Under the pieces are notes generated by a model. The model worked only from the letters and a program-made list of their open reading frames with translations. It made no database searches and was not told where the DNA came from. From NCBI GenBank assembly GCA_005881495.1, contig VBHI01000082.1, positions 1-13,831 of the forward strand: a stretch of 13,831 nucleotides of DNA, in the 5' to 3' direction. The stretch comes from Chloroflexota bacterium (GTDB taxonomy: Bacteria; Chloroflexota; Ktedonobacteria; Ktedonobacterales; Ktedonobacteraceae). Within the stretch, counting starts at the first letter, position 1; each line of letters begins with the position of its first letter. The position numbers were made by a program, and so were the translations under genes. Positions 7,126-13,831 of the stretch are shown here, piece after piece.

Positions 7126-8154
7126 ATGAGCACAACACGAGCGCGCGCTACACACGTATTCATATCCTACTCGCGCGCCAACATCTCATTCGTCCAGCGC
7201 CTCGTCGCTGACCTGCAAAGAAGCGGCATCACCGTCTGGATAGACCAGTCCGGCCTCACACCAGGCACCCCCGACTGGGAAACCGCCTTGCGTAACGCCA
7301 TCGGCAAAGCGCACGCCGTCATCCTCATTGCCTCCGAAGAAGCCCGCAAATCCCCCTACGTCAAGGATGAACTTCGCCTGGCCCACGACGTACATCACCT
7401 GCCCATTTACCCGCTCTGGGTCGCGGGCACCCAATGGATCAACTGCATCCCCCTCGGCTGGGGTGGCACACAATATATCGACGCCCGCGGTGGTGAAGCA
7501 CAATACCAGGCCGCCCTCCACCAACTCATCGCCGTTCTCAGTGGCGCCAATCCCGTCGCCTCCCTATCCCCCACAAGCACCCTGACCCATCCTGCCACCT
7601 ACACCAATCAATTTCCAAACTACACACCCACTCCTGTAGGCGCCTCTTACCCTATCCAAACTCAACCAACCCGTAAAGGTTCAAGGCGCACTACCACCAC
7701 CTGCCTTATCGCTACCCTCCTCACCCTCCTCGTTGTCGGCGTACTCTTCTTCGTTGCCGCCGTCCCCCTCTACAGCGCTATATCCCATCTCATCAACTCA
7801 TTTTCAGGACCCAGTAACCCCTTACCTGCATCCTCCGCTGGTCAAATCAGCGTCACCCCCACAAATATCAACACGACGCGTACTGAAGGTATTTCTAACG
7901 GCTGCTCTTACTTCAACGGTAATGGTTGGGACTGTACCGTCACCCTCAAAAACGTCTCCAATTCAGGAAATCTCACCTGGACCACCGACACCTCACCCAC
8001 TAGCGTCACCGTCTCCCCCGCTTCTTTTGAACTGCCTGCCCAACAAAATATGGAAGTAACTATCAAAATACCCGACAACGTCTGCGGTCAGAGCACCATC
8101 ACCTTCAAAGGCCCACAAAACACCGTAAACGTAACCATCAGTTGCAGCGGCTAA
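7126..8154 (+). CDS. TIR-domain protein with TM anchor and extracytoplasmic Ig-like domain
   Basis: A 342-residue protein. Residues 8-137 are a bacterial TIR domain: THVFISYSRAN (strand A and box 1), GITVWIDQSGLTPG, DWETALRNAI with candidate catalytic glutamate E52, AVILIASEEARKSPYVKDEL, and a final W-rich section. TIR domains of this type commonly cleave NAD+ or make cyclic ADP-ribose-type signals, or act as scaffolds. A Pro/Thr-rich linker (about 142-185) and a basic RKGSRR stop are followed by one membrane helix (193-217). The C-terminal part (about 238-342) is beta-rich with four cysteines (260, 270, 320, 340), looking like an Ig/BACON-type extracytoplasmic domain. AGGAG (7115-7119) lies 6 nt before ATG 7126, so I rejected a start 20 codons upstream. 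It lies 109 nt after the 4-TM gene and may have its own promoter. Confidence 0.85.
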   Translation: MSTTRARATHVFISYSRANISFVQRLVADLQRSGITVWIDQSGLTPGTPDWETALRNAIGKAHAVILIASEEARKSPYVKDELRLAHDVHHLPIYPLWVAGTQWINCIPLGWGGTQYIDARGGEAQYQAALHQLIAVLSGANPVASLSPTSTLTHPATYTNQFPNYTPTPVGASYPIQTQPTRKGSRRTTTTCLIATLLTLLVVGVLFFVAAVPLYSAISHLINSFSGPSNPLPASSAGQISVTPTNINTTRTEGISNGCSYFNGNGWDCTVTLKNVSNSGNLTWTTDTSPTSVTVSPASFELPAQQNMEVTIKIPDNVCGQSTITFKGPQNTVNVTISCSG

Positions 8155-8179
8155 TTGCAAATGAACAAACTAATCCATA

Positions 8180-8459
8180 CATGGCTTACGCGTCACCATC
8201 ATCGAACGCAGCGAAGTGGCCTCGGGCACAACAGGGCGCAACCATTGCCTGCTCCACTCCGGCGGTCGCTACTGTGTCACGGATCAGGAATCCGCCATCG
8301 AGTGCATCGATGAAAACATGATCCTGCGGCGTATCATGCTAGATCTTCTGGAATTGAACGATGGCTTGTTCGTCGCTATCACGGAAGCAGACCTTGCCTT
8401 CAAAGAGCACTTTCTGGAGGGGTGCGCGGCTCGCCACATCACCACACGCGACGTTGTTA
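8180..8459 (+). pseudogene. glpA: glpA fragment (FAD-dependent glycerol-3-phosphate dehydrogenase)
   Basis: The frame read from 8180 gives GLRVTIIERSEVASGTTGRN, then HCLLHSGGRYCVTDQESA and ENMILRRI, DGLFVAITEADLAFKEHF. This matches roughly residues 30-120 of the anaerobic glycerol-3-phosphate dehydrogenase large subunit GlpA (E. coli GlpA has GLRVILVERHDIATGATGRN and HGLLHSGARYAVTDAESA at this place). The first ~30 residues, including the FAD-binding GxGxxG, are missing; a stop codon (8171-8173) lies just upstream. The other ~400 residues are lost after about 8456. This is a small internal piece of a gene and cannot be functional. A GTG at 8216 allows a 94-codon frame, but that is not a credible protein. 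Confidence 0.8.
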
Positions 8460-8723
8460 ATGCTCGGCCTCCACTTCATCGCCAAAGGAGGGTTGCGTGA
8501 TTTCGCGGATGTGGTGGCGTACCTGCGCAATCCCATCATTCTCGTGCTCGAAGTGTTATTCCTGGTCGTCGTGGCCACCCACGCGATGCTCGGCGTACGC
8601 GCGATTCTAACGGATTTCGGGCTTTCCGATCAAGCCGAAAAGCGGCTGAGTCAAGCGCTCACAATAGTGGGAGTGCTGACGGTCGGCTATGGCCTGTGGC
8701 TGACGTGGGTCATCATCCACTGA
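8460..8723 (+). pseudogene. Succinate dehydrogenase/fumarate reductase membrane-anchor fragment
   Basis: The 87-codon frame (GLHFIAKGGLRDFADVVAYL, RNP, then VVVATHAMLGVRAILTDFGL) resembles the C-terminal two-thirds of SdhC/SdhD-type cytochrome b subunits. It has the conserved R-NP before a helix and a histidine (THAMLGVR) at the usual haem-ligand position, followed by a last helix (about residues 64-86). The N-terminal helix normally preceding this is absent. Instead, the sequence continues upstream, in another frame, into the glpA fragment. It may still be translated from ATG 8460 (AATG context, no clear ribosome-binding site), but as an anchor subunit it is incomplete. No catalytic sdhA/sdhB genes are nearby. 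Assignment is moderately sure, since these anchors are poorly conserved. Confidence 0.55.
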
Positions 8724-8818
8724 AATCAATATGTTTTCATCGGCTCGCATTCCCCGCAATGTATTGCGCTTCGCGCTCTCTGCAAGGTTTCTCCTCTAGA
8801 AGTTGAGCAGGAGCAGTG

Positions 8819-8827
8819 TGCTATACT
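8819..8827 (+). promoter_or_regulatory. Extended -10 promoter for the SnoaL-like gene
   Basis: TGCTATACT (8819-8827) is a TGn plus TATACT extended -10 element. No good -35 is present at the expected place, which is usual for extended -10 promoters. It lies about 80 nt before the gene at 8905, which is otherwise without an upstream partner. Confidence 0.45.
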
Positions 8828-8904
8828 ATGTTCTCGTAGAAGCTATTAAAGCTGATGAAACCTGGCTCGTGCAGGAGTAAGACAAGCATCGAAGGAGTTT
8901 CATA

Positions 8905-9291
8905 TTGAATGAGCAACTGGAACGCAACAAACAAACGGTGATGCAGTTCTATGATCTGATGTTCAACCAGTGCCAGCCCGCCGAAGCGATCGAGCGATAT
9001 GCAGGGGAGGTGTATATCCAGCATAATCCCGCTGTTGCTGATGGCAAGGAAGCCTTCATTGCGTACTTCACGCGGATGGCAAAGGAGTATCCAGGCAAGC
9101 GCGTCCACTTTAAGCGTGCGATTGCCGAAGGAAACTACGTGGTCTTGCACTGTTATCAGCAGTGGCCTGGTGATCGAGATTGGGCAGGCATTGATATTTT
9201 TCGGCTCGATGACAACGGGAAAGTCGTCGAGCATTGGGATGTCCTCCAACCCATCCCTGAGCAATCGGCCAACGACAATACCATGTTCTAG
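8905..9291 (+). CDS. SnoaL-like (NTF2-fold) protein
   Basis: A 128-residue soluble protein of the SnoaL-like/NTF2 fold. An N-terminal amphipathic helix ([15 protein letters not shown]) is followed by [20 protein letters not shown] with the family's Y-QHNP motif, then [12 protein letters not shown], and paired strands ending in [20 protein letters not shown]. The -QHNP- and -EHWDV- histidines line the pocket in related proteins annotated as predicted SnoaL-like aldol-condensation enzymes. The real substrate is generally unknown. The TTG start is supported by AAGGAG (8892-8897), exactly 7 nt upstream; no in-frame ATG fits better. The gene looks intact, standing alone between degraded genes. Confidence 0.85.
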   Translation: MNEQLERNKQTVMQFYDLMFNQCQPAEAIERYAGEVYIQHNPAVADGKEAFIAYFTRMAKEYPGKRVHFKRAIAEGNYVVLHCYQQWPGDRDWAGIDIFRLDDNGKVVEHWDVLQPIPEQSANDNTMF

Positions 9292-9365
9292 TCAGGGCTG
9301 GTGTCTGCTCTCAAAGAAAGTCTAGTGCCGCTATTGAGGAACATTTTTATGCTTCCGATAGTAGG

Positions 9366-10249
9366 ATGATGTCATTCATGTTTGACACAAAATTGGTTAG
9401 CGCTAAAACCTCTTCTGTTACTTCTAAAATTTCACGAATCAGTTGGTACACATGGCCATATTGCCCCCTTATTGCCGCTCTCATGCTTGCTCTTTTGCTA
9501 CGCGTCATCCTGTTCATTCATGCCGGCGGAGTCATGGACGGAGATGAGGCATTGGTCGGAGTAATTTCAAGTCACCTGACTCAAGGCGTTCAGTTTCTTT
9601 CATCATCACCTCCTTGTGTCTGTGTGGACAGTATCTCTTGCTCGCGCTGCTAGCCGCACTATTAATAACTCAAGCCAGTTCGTATCCCCTGGCTCATCCT
9701 GGATTGACTTTCCAGACACCGTACTGTCGTGATGCGCCTTCCAATAATGACCAGGTCATCGCCTATATGCGTCGTGAGCACATTCAATATGCCTGGGCAA
9801 GCTTCTGGATAGGATTCCCTATTATTTTTAAGACACAAGAACAAATCATTGTTGCAGATCCGAGTGATGTAATGAAACTTGGGGATCTAGTACGAGCTGG
9901 CAAGGCTTCAATGAGTAACTATGCTGCTATTCATACATACTTAGCGGATGAAAACCGTATGCCGCACTATATTGAGCAGGTCTTATACGCAGATCGCCCC
10001 AGTTTTCTCATCTTCGTATGGCACAATGATCTGCATCCTCCGTTTTTACACTATCTTGACATGCACCAGGTCATGTATCGGTTCGTGCGTTTTCCCTCGG
10101 AGCCTGGAATGGACATCTTGCTTGTTACACCGCTCAGCCGAACAGTTTCTCCCGCTGAGTCAGACACCTTTCAACAGATCAAATTGACGAGCTGCCCTAC
10201 ACGTTTTGGACCGGATTACCAGGCGAGCGATTTCAGCAACATATTTTGA
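9366..10249 (+). pseudogene. Glycosyltransferase family 39-like gene with large internal deletion
   Basis: Two fragments in different frames. The first (9366 to about 9598) encodes one membrane helix (LIAALMLALLLRVILFIHAG) and GGVMDGDEALVGVISSHLTQ, the first loop of PMT/GT39-type membrane glycosyltransferases. In that family a D-E pair in this loop is the likely catalytic/metal site. The second (about 9596-10249, other frame) begins inside a last membrane helix (YLLLALLAALLITQA) and continues into a ~170-residue soluble domain (NNDQVIAYMRREHIQYAWAS and onward), typical of the C-terminal extracytoplasmic part. All the middle helices, normally several hundred residues, are missing. The joint is near 9595-9602 and also shifts the frame. 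Not functional as a transferase. The family label is by pattern, moderately sure; the deletion is clear from the architecture. Confidence 0.6.
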
Positions 10250-10467
10250 CCCTTTTAGACTTCTCTCCTGCTGTCTATCTCCAATTGGTGGACGATTCTT
10301 GAAATCCACCCCCAATTTAAGCGAACGATGAGTCATTAATGGCAAGCCACAAAAAAGCGGCTCACTCAGAATAACCTATTGACTACCAAGTGAAGCAGCA
10401 GAAAAAGCCGGTGAACACGCTTTTTCAAAGACATCCCCTACTACAAAATATTGACACAATTTGACAG
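10250..10467. other. Intergenic region with weak stem-loops
   Basis: No gene is supported. GGTGGA (10287-10292) pairs with TCCACC (10305-10310), extended by AATTG/CAATT outside. AAAAAGC (10402-10408) pairs with GCTTTTT (10419-10425) around a 10-nt loop and could act as a terminator in either direction. The block around 10285-10320 (TTGAAATCCACCCCC) is reminiscent of IS ends of the IS21 type, but this is not firm. Confidence 0.35.
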
Positions 10468-10614
10468 CAAAACCGGTTCTCCGTCAGGTTTCGTGAAAGC
10501 TTTAGTATATCTCGCCCATGATTATGCGCGAACTGGCTTTACCAGAGCTTCGGCATATCTCAATGTTCCCCTGAAAGCTTTAGAATCACGAAACCTGACG
10601 GAGAACCCAAAACC
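10468..10614. mobile_element. 133-bp MITE-like element with 22-bp TIRs and target duplication
   Basis: The element spans 10475-10607. Its ends are perfect 22-bp inverted repeats: the left arm (10475-10496) begins GGTTCTCCGTCAGG and the right arm (10586-10607) is its exact reverse complement. An 89-bp core has no coding capacity. Immediately outside, CAAAACC occurs at both 10468-10474 and 10608-10614, a 7-bp target duplication (8 bp, CAAAACCG, if the first G is counted as target). Removing the element restores a tandem GACAGCAAAACC GACAGCAAAACC, i.e. it landed in a 12-bp duplication. The element is non-autonomous; the transposase family is unproven, though GGTTCT-type ends recall ISL3 elements. 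A frame covering it (10451-10693) is an artefact of the insertion. Confidence 0.8.
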
Positions 10615-10743
10615 GACAGCAAAACCGGCGTTCACCTGCGATACACCGCGAACAAACCATGCCCCTACATCCACCTCTCGAGAGCCTCAGTAGAGGCCAA
10701 AGCACTAGAACGATTCATATGCGTTCAAATATCTTATATTGTA

Positions 10744-10773
10744 TTGACAGGTCTTTTCAGTACTTAGTATACT
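10744..10773 (+). promoter_or_regulatory. Sigma-70-type promoter for the NACHT gene
   Basis: A consensus TTGACA (10744-10749) and TATACT (10768-10773) are spaced by 18 nt. Transcription would start near 10780, giving a leader of about 70 nt to the chosen ATG at 10853. No obvious operator overlaps it, so the gene may be expressed constitutively, as many sensor-type immune genes are. Confidence 0.6.
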
Positions 10774-10852
10774 TGCTTTGCATTGATCCACCTTGAGAAC
10801 TAGAAATTTGAAATGTGATGAACTAATTTGGCAGGTGAAGACGGAAAAAAAG

Positions 10853-13633
10853 ATGGTTGAACCGATTTCTCTTAGTATCGCGATTGGACTCCTTGTTAAA
10901 AGTGCTCCAGGTTGGTTTCATAGTCTGGAAGATACCTTTTTAAACCAGGGAAAAGAACTCGCTATTGATCAAGGTAAACAACGTTTGATTAGTTTGATCG
11001 ATGCTAAGAAGCACCTACGACATATGGAGCTAGCCCTACAAAATGCAGCAGAACGAGGGCTGAAACAGTTTCACACTCTCGAGGAACGTGACCAATACCG
11101 GAGTATTTTGGAAATACTATCTGAGCCCAATAGTGAAACCTTACGCCAAGAGGTAATGAGCCTCTTTACCCTTTCCGACAACCCCGACCTCTCAATCCTT
11201 ACTGAAAAATACAACCTGTCGCAACGTATTCATGCACTCGCTCAACACGAAGCACACGTAGAGGTAGATGCAACACCATACTTAAACAGTTTCTTTGAAG
11301 CTCTAATTGCAGAAATGTACAATGATCCTTTGTTTCAGGAGCAGATAAGTGATGTTATCAAGGTACGCGGGGTTCTCAAGGGACAGCGGTCCTTAGAAGA
11401 TATTGTTGCAATACTCAGCCAAATCACAGGCATCTTGACGAACAACTACTCTCCAGAGCAATTTAAGCAAGATCTAGGTACATACGTTAAGTATATAGAG
11501 AACAAATTCCGCCACCACAAATTTGCTGGTATTGTTTTCAGAGGCGATGAAGATACAGCTCCAGAACTCAAGAGTATATTCGTACCACTACATGTTACTC
11601 TTCAAAAAAAGCCCCTTCCAAAAAATGAAACGGAAGACGATATTGTGACATTACTCGAGCAATCTCCTTATCTTGTTCTCCTTGGTGGGCCAGGCTCAGG
11701 CAAATCAACCACAACGCGCTACATCTCTTGGAGCCATGCGAAAGCAAACTTGACAATGCCTTCAGTATCTACTCAAAAAAATAGATTACTCCTTCTAGGA
11801 AAGCCTATACCTTTACGCATTGAACTCCGCCTTTTAAGTGTAGCTCGTAGACAACGTGCCGACTATAGCTTTTTGTCTTATACCACCGAGGTTATGCTTG
11901 GTCGTGAAGATATTTCTATCAATTCACAAATGTTCAAGGAGTTGCTCGAAAGAAGAGCCATGCTACTGCTCTTCGACGGGCTCGACGAAGTACCAACTTT
12001 GGATGAGCGCCGACAACTGATTGAAGAAATAGAAAGTTTTGCTCAACGCTATCCTGGTAACCGTATTCTTGTTACTTCTCGCCCAGTAGGCTACGAGATT
12101 GCTCGTTTCGCCAATCGCTGGTTTCAACACAGCCTGATTCATGAATTCAACGATAGACAAATTCACAGCTACTTAGAGGCTTGGTACACTCATGTACTAA
12201 AGTACTCACCCTTGCCAGCTGATGTTCGACAAGAGTTAGAGTCATTTTACACTACGCTAAAAGATAATTCTCGTCTTCACAAATTAGCCGCTAATCCGCT
12301 ACTTCTAACAGTTATGACCGCTTTGCATCGTTATAAGCGACTGCCCGATAAAAGAGTACAAGTCTATGAAGAGTGTGCTGACCTTCTACTAGATACTTGG
12401 GCTAAATTAAAGCATGAAGGCACACGCTGGAAAGATATGAAAATGGGCAAAGAGAACCAGATTGCCTGTATCGCGCATCTTGGTTATGTTTTACATAAAC
12501 GTTCGCAAGAAAAAGAAGTAGGTAATACTGGCAAATTGATAGAAGATACTGAACTGAAGGAGGATGCGGCCACTGATGTGCCAGCCAAGTTCATGCTGAG
12601 AGAAATAGAACGCTTCCTTAAGAACCAGAAACTTCTTTCTGGAGCTGAACAAGGAGCTGAAGCAGAACTTTTTCTTGAACTTGCAAGGGCTGAAGCCGGA
12701 CTGATTGTTGAGAGAGGAACTGATGAAGAAGGTGAAGCTCTATATGGTTTTGTACATCGTACCTTTCAAGAATATTTCGCTGCCGTTGATGTTTATGAAC
12801 GCTATCAGCAGGAAGATGACTCTAGCATCATCAGCAAATTTCTCAACGAGCATTTACATCACCCACATTGGCGTGAGGTAATCCTCCTTCTCTTTGGAAA
12901 ACTTAAGCATAAACAAGCAACAATTCAACTGCGCCGTATACTCGAAGGCAAAAGTCGCCTCAGCAAGTATTCGCATATTGTGCAACATGACCTTTTCTTC
13001 GTATGCAGCTGCTTAGCTGAAGAGATAACTGTAGAAAATGATTTTGCAGAATTTGTTGTTGTACACCTACGCGATCTAATAAAAGAAACACCATTCTCCT
13101 TACAACGTAAAGAGGCAATGGAAGCGCTTGGTACAATAATGCAAACACGACAATATGCAGACCTTGGACGAAGAAATTTAGAAATACTGATCACAGAAAA
13201 CAATGTACTGGATATTTCAACGAAGATATTAGCCGTGCTAATACTCTACAATAACAGTCGATCGAAAGAGGAACAGTTACAGGTTATAGAGATGCTCCGA
13301 AATGTGATTCTCTGCTTTGATTTTCCATTTGAGGAAACCTTACAGGCCATTGAATCTTTCTTTAACCACAGTTCTACTAGCTCTGAAGAACTGCGACAAG
13401 CCTCTCAGCTTCTCTTGCAGCTTACTCAGCGACCCAATCTCTCCCTTGAGCAGAAAGTACGAGCTATTGAACTTGCCTATTACCACAGTCCTACTGGCTC
13501 TGAAGAACTGCGACAAGCCTCTCAGCTTCTCTTGCAGCTAATCGAACAGCCTGATCTTTCCTTTGAGCAATCTCTACAAGTGGTCGGTGTACTCTACTGG
13601 GATAGTCCTACTGGCTCGACACCATCCCGATAG
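10853..13633 (+). CDS. NACHT-family STAND NTPase, C-terminal repeats truncated
   Basis: A 926-residue protein. Residues 1-230 are helical with no recognised catalytic motif. A linker (YIENKFRHHKFAGIVFRGD, then IFVPLHV) of the type preceding NACHT domains follows. The NACHT NTPase has Walker A LGGPGSGKST (277-286), Walker B LLLFDGLDEVP (371-381) with the paired acidic residues D378/E379, and sensor RILVTSRPVGYE (404-415). A helical region includes NPLLLTVMTALH, then YGFVHRTFQEYFAA (631-644), a NACHT hallmark. The C-terminus is alpha-helical, ending in 39-residue repeats (EELRQASQLLLQL) from about residue 840. Such STAND proteins sense an intruder through the repeats and oligomerise on ATP. I start at ATG 10853 rather than TTG 10793, which would be almost leaderless. 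The repeat array breaks at codon SPTGS, then reads TPSR-stop from inserted DNA. Confidence 0.85.
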   Translation: MVEPISLSIAIGLLVKSAPGWFHSLEDTFLNQGKELAIDQGKQRLISLIDAKKHLRHMELALQNAAERGLKQFHTLEERDQYRSILEILSEPNSETLRQEVMSLFTLSDNPDLSILTEKYNLSQRIHALAQHEAHVEVDATPYLNSFFEALIAEMYNDPLFQEQISDVIKVRGVLKGQRSLEDIVAILSQITGILTNNYSPEQFKQDLGTYVKYIENKFRHHKFAGIVFRGDEDTAPELKSIFVPLHVTLQKKPLPKNETEDDIVTLLEQSPYLVLLGGPGSGKSTTTRYISWSHAKANLTMPSVSTQKNRLLLLGKPIPLRIELRLLSVARRQRADYSFLSYTTEVMLGREDISINSQMFKELLERRAMLLLFDGLDEVPTLDERRQLIEEIESFAQRYPGNRILVTSRPVGYEIARFANRWFQHSLIHEFNDRQIHSYLEAWYTHVLKYSPLPADVRQELESFYTTLKDNSRLHKLAANPLLLTVMTALHRYKRLPDKRVQVYEECADLLLDTWAKLKHEGTRWKDMKMGKENQIACIAHLGYVLHKRSQEKEVGNTGKLIEDTELKEDAATDVPAKFMLREIERFLKNQKLLSGAEQGAEAELFLELARAEAGLIVERGTDEEGEALYGFVHRTFQEYFAAVDVYERYQQEDDSSIISKFLNEHLHHPHWREVILLLFGKLKHKQATIQLRRILEGKSRLSKYSHIVQHDLFFVCSCLAEEITVENDFAEFVVVHLRDLIKETPFSLQRKEAMEALGTIMQTRQYADLGRRNLEILITENNVLDISTKILAVLILYNNSRSKEEQLQVIEMLRNVILCFDFPFEETLQAIESFFNHSSTSSEELRQASQLLLQLTQRPNLSLEQKVRAIELAYYHSPTGSEELRQASQLLLQLIEQPDLSFEQSLQVVGVLYWDSPTGSTPSR
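13381..13617 (+). repeat. 117-bp direct repeats encoding 39-residue units
   Basis: A 42-nt stretch at 13381-13422 is repeated without change at 13498-13539, an offset of 117 nt. A third unit begins with AGTCCTACTGGCTC at 13604-13617, identical to 13487-13500, again at 117 nt. The units encode SPTGSEELRQASQLLLQL followed by P-LS-EQ. Near-identity at DNA level points to recent tandem duplication in the recognition end of the NACHT protein. Confidence 0.85.
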
Positions 13634-13831
13634 TTGTGTAAAGAGGGGCAATCAAGAAACAAGCAAAGGGAGAAGGCTGGCGCACCTACTCAAGAGGCTC
13701 TGGCGGAACAGAAAGAGGCAGCAGAGATCTGCAAAAGTCATCAAGGGAAAAGTCCTTTGAGGGGCTCTTGTTACACAGGAACATCAGCAAACCACATCTC
13801 CCTCCAAACCACCCATTTAGGCTGGTTGCTT
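13618..13831 (+). mobile_element. IS256-family-like terminal repeat and remnant interrupting the NACHT gene
   Basis: From 13618 the DNA stops following the 117-bp repeat and reads GACACCATCCCGATAG, then TTGTGTAAAG. Compared with the IS256 terminal inverted repeat as I remember it (GATAAAGTCC...TTGTGTAAAA), about 19 of 27 positions agree without gaps. The element end thus starts at the very base where the NACHT repeat ends. An inverted TTACACA (13771-13777), preceded by CTCT (13765-13768), might be part of a decayed second end. No transposase frame is recognisable before the window ends. I see no target duplication because the far end is not certain. Confidence 0.5.

Noticed and set aside
10675..10684. 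CTCTCGAGAG 10-bp palindrome
   Set aside because: Short and isolated, about 60 nt before the NACHT promoter; likely chance.
10451..10693. 80-codon open frame over the inverted repeats
   Set aside because: Most of it is the MITE-like element read through; both arms and the core are non-coding in character.
13381..13617. CRISPR-like direct repeats
   Set aside because: The repeat is in frame inside the NACHT gene with a 117-nt period divisible by three and no unique spacers; it encodes protein repeats.
13563..13760. 65-codon frame at the end of the window
   Set aside because: Begins in an alternate frame of the NACHT repeats and runs into the putative IS end; basic, low-information translation without a recognised motif.

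Overview
The window looks like an accessory, mobile-element-scarred part of a bacterial chromosome. A member of the Chloroflexota (class Ktedonobacteria or a relative) is my best guess. The reasons are the gene mix (a TIR protein with a membrane anchor and Ig-like tail, a HerA ATPase paired with a second barrel protein, a large NACHT protein with 39-residue repeats), many IS remnants, and moderate GC with C-ending codons. This is inference; there is no rRNA or other phylogenetic marker here.

Layout. Positions 121-1677 (minus strand) encode an APC-family amino-acid permease with a near-palindromic operator-like site in its leader. Positions 1950-2150 hold stem-loops and the first ~35 codons of a tnpB (IS200/IS605-type) gene. 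Its remains run directly into a two-gene ABC-2-type exporter (ATPase 2161-3192, permease 3197-3979). A promoter-like site and a GGTCGCCC-repeat hairpin region then precede a same-strand cluster at 4168-8154: a HAS-barrel-like protein, a HerA-type hexameric ATPase, a small four-helix membrane protein and a TIR-TM-Ig protein. The first two genes look like an obligate pair. The other two may belong to the same transcription unit.

Positions 8155-10250 are largely a gene graveyard. A glpA fragment (FAD-dependent glycerol-3-phosphate dehydrogenase) is joined directly to a truncated succinate dehydrogenase/fumarate reductase membrane-anchor fragment. A small intact SnoaL-like gene follows. Then comes a glycosyltransferase-39-like gene that has lost its whole middle section.

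Positions 10250-10850 are non-coding and contain a well-formed 133-bp MITE-like element: perfect 22-bp terminal inverted repeats and a 7-bp target duplication, inserted in a 12-bp tandem repeat. A strong sigma-70-type promoter (TTGACA-18-TATACT) then drives a 926-codon NACHT-family STAND NTPase gene. Its C-terminal repeat array stops abruptly at 13617, exactly where a sequence resembling an IS256-family terminal inverted repeat begins. The sensor end of this immune-type protein is therefore probably truncated by an insertion.

Together, the HerA pair, the TIR protein and the NACHT protein suggest an anti-phage or conflict island. The least familiar part is the arrangement HAS-barrel protein / HerA / 4-TM protein / TIR-TM-Ig. 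Whether these genes work together cannot be decided from sequence alone.
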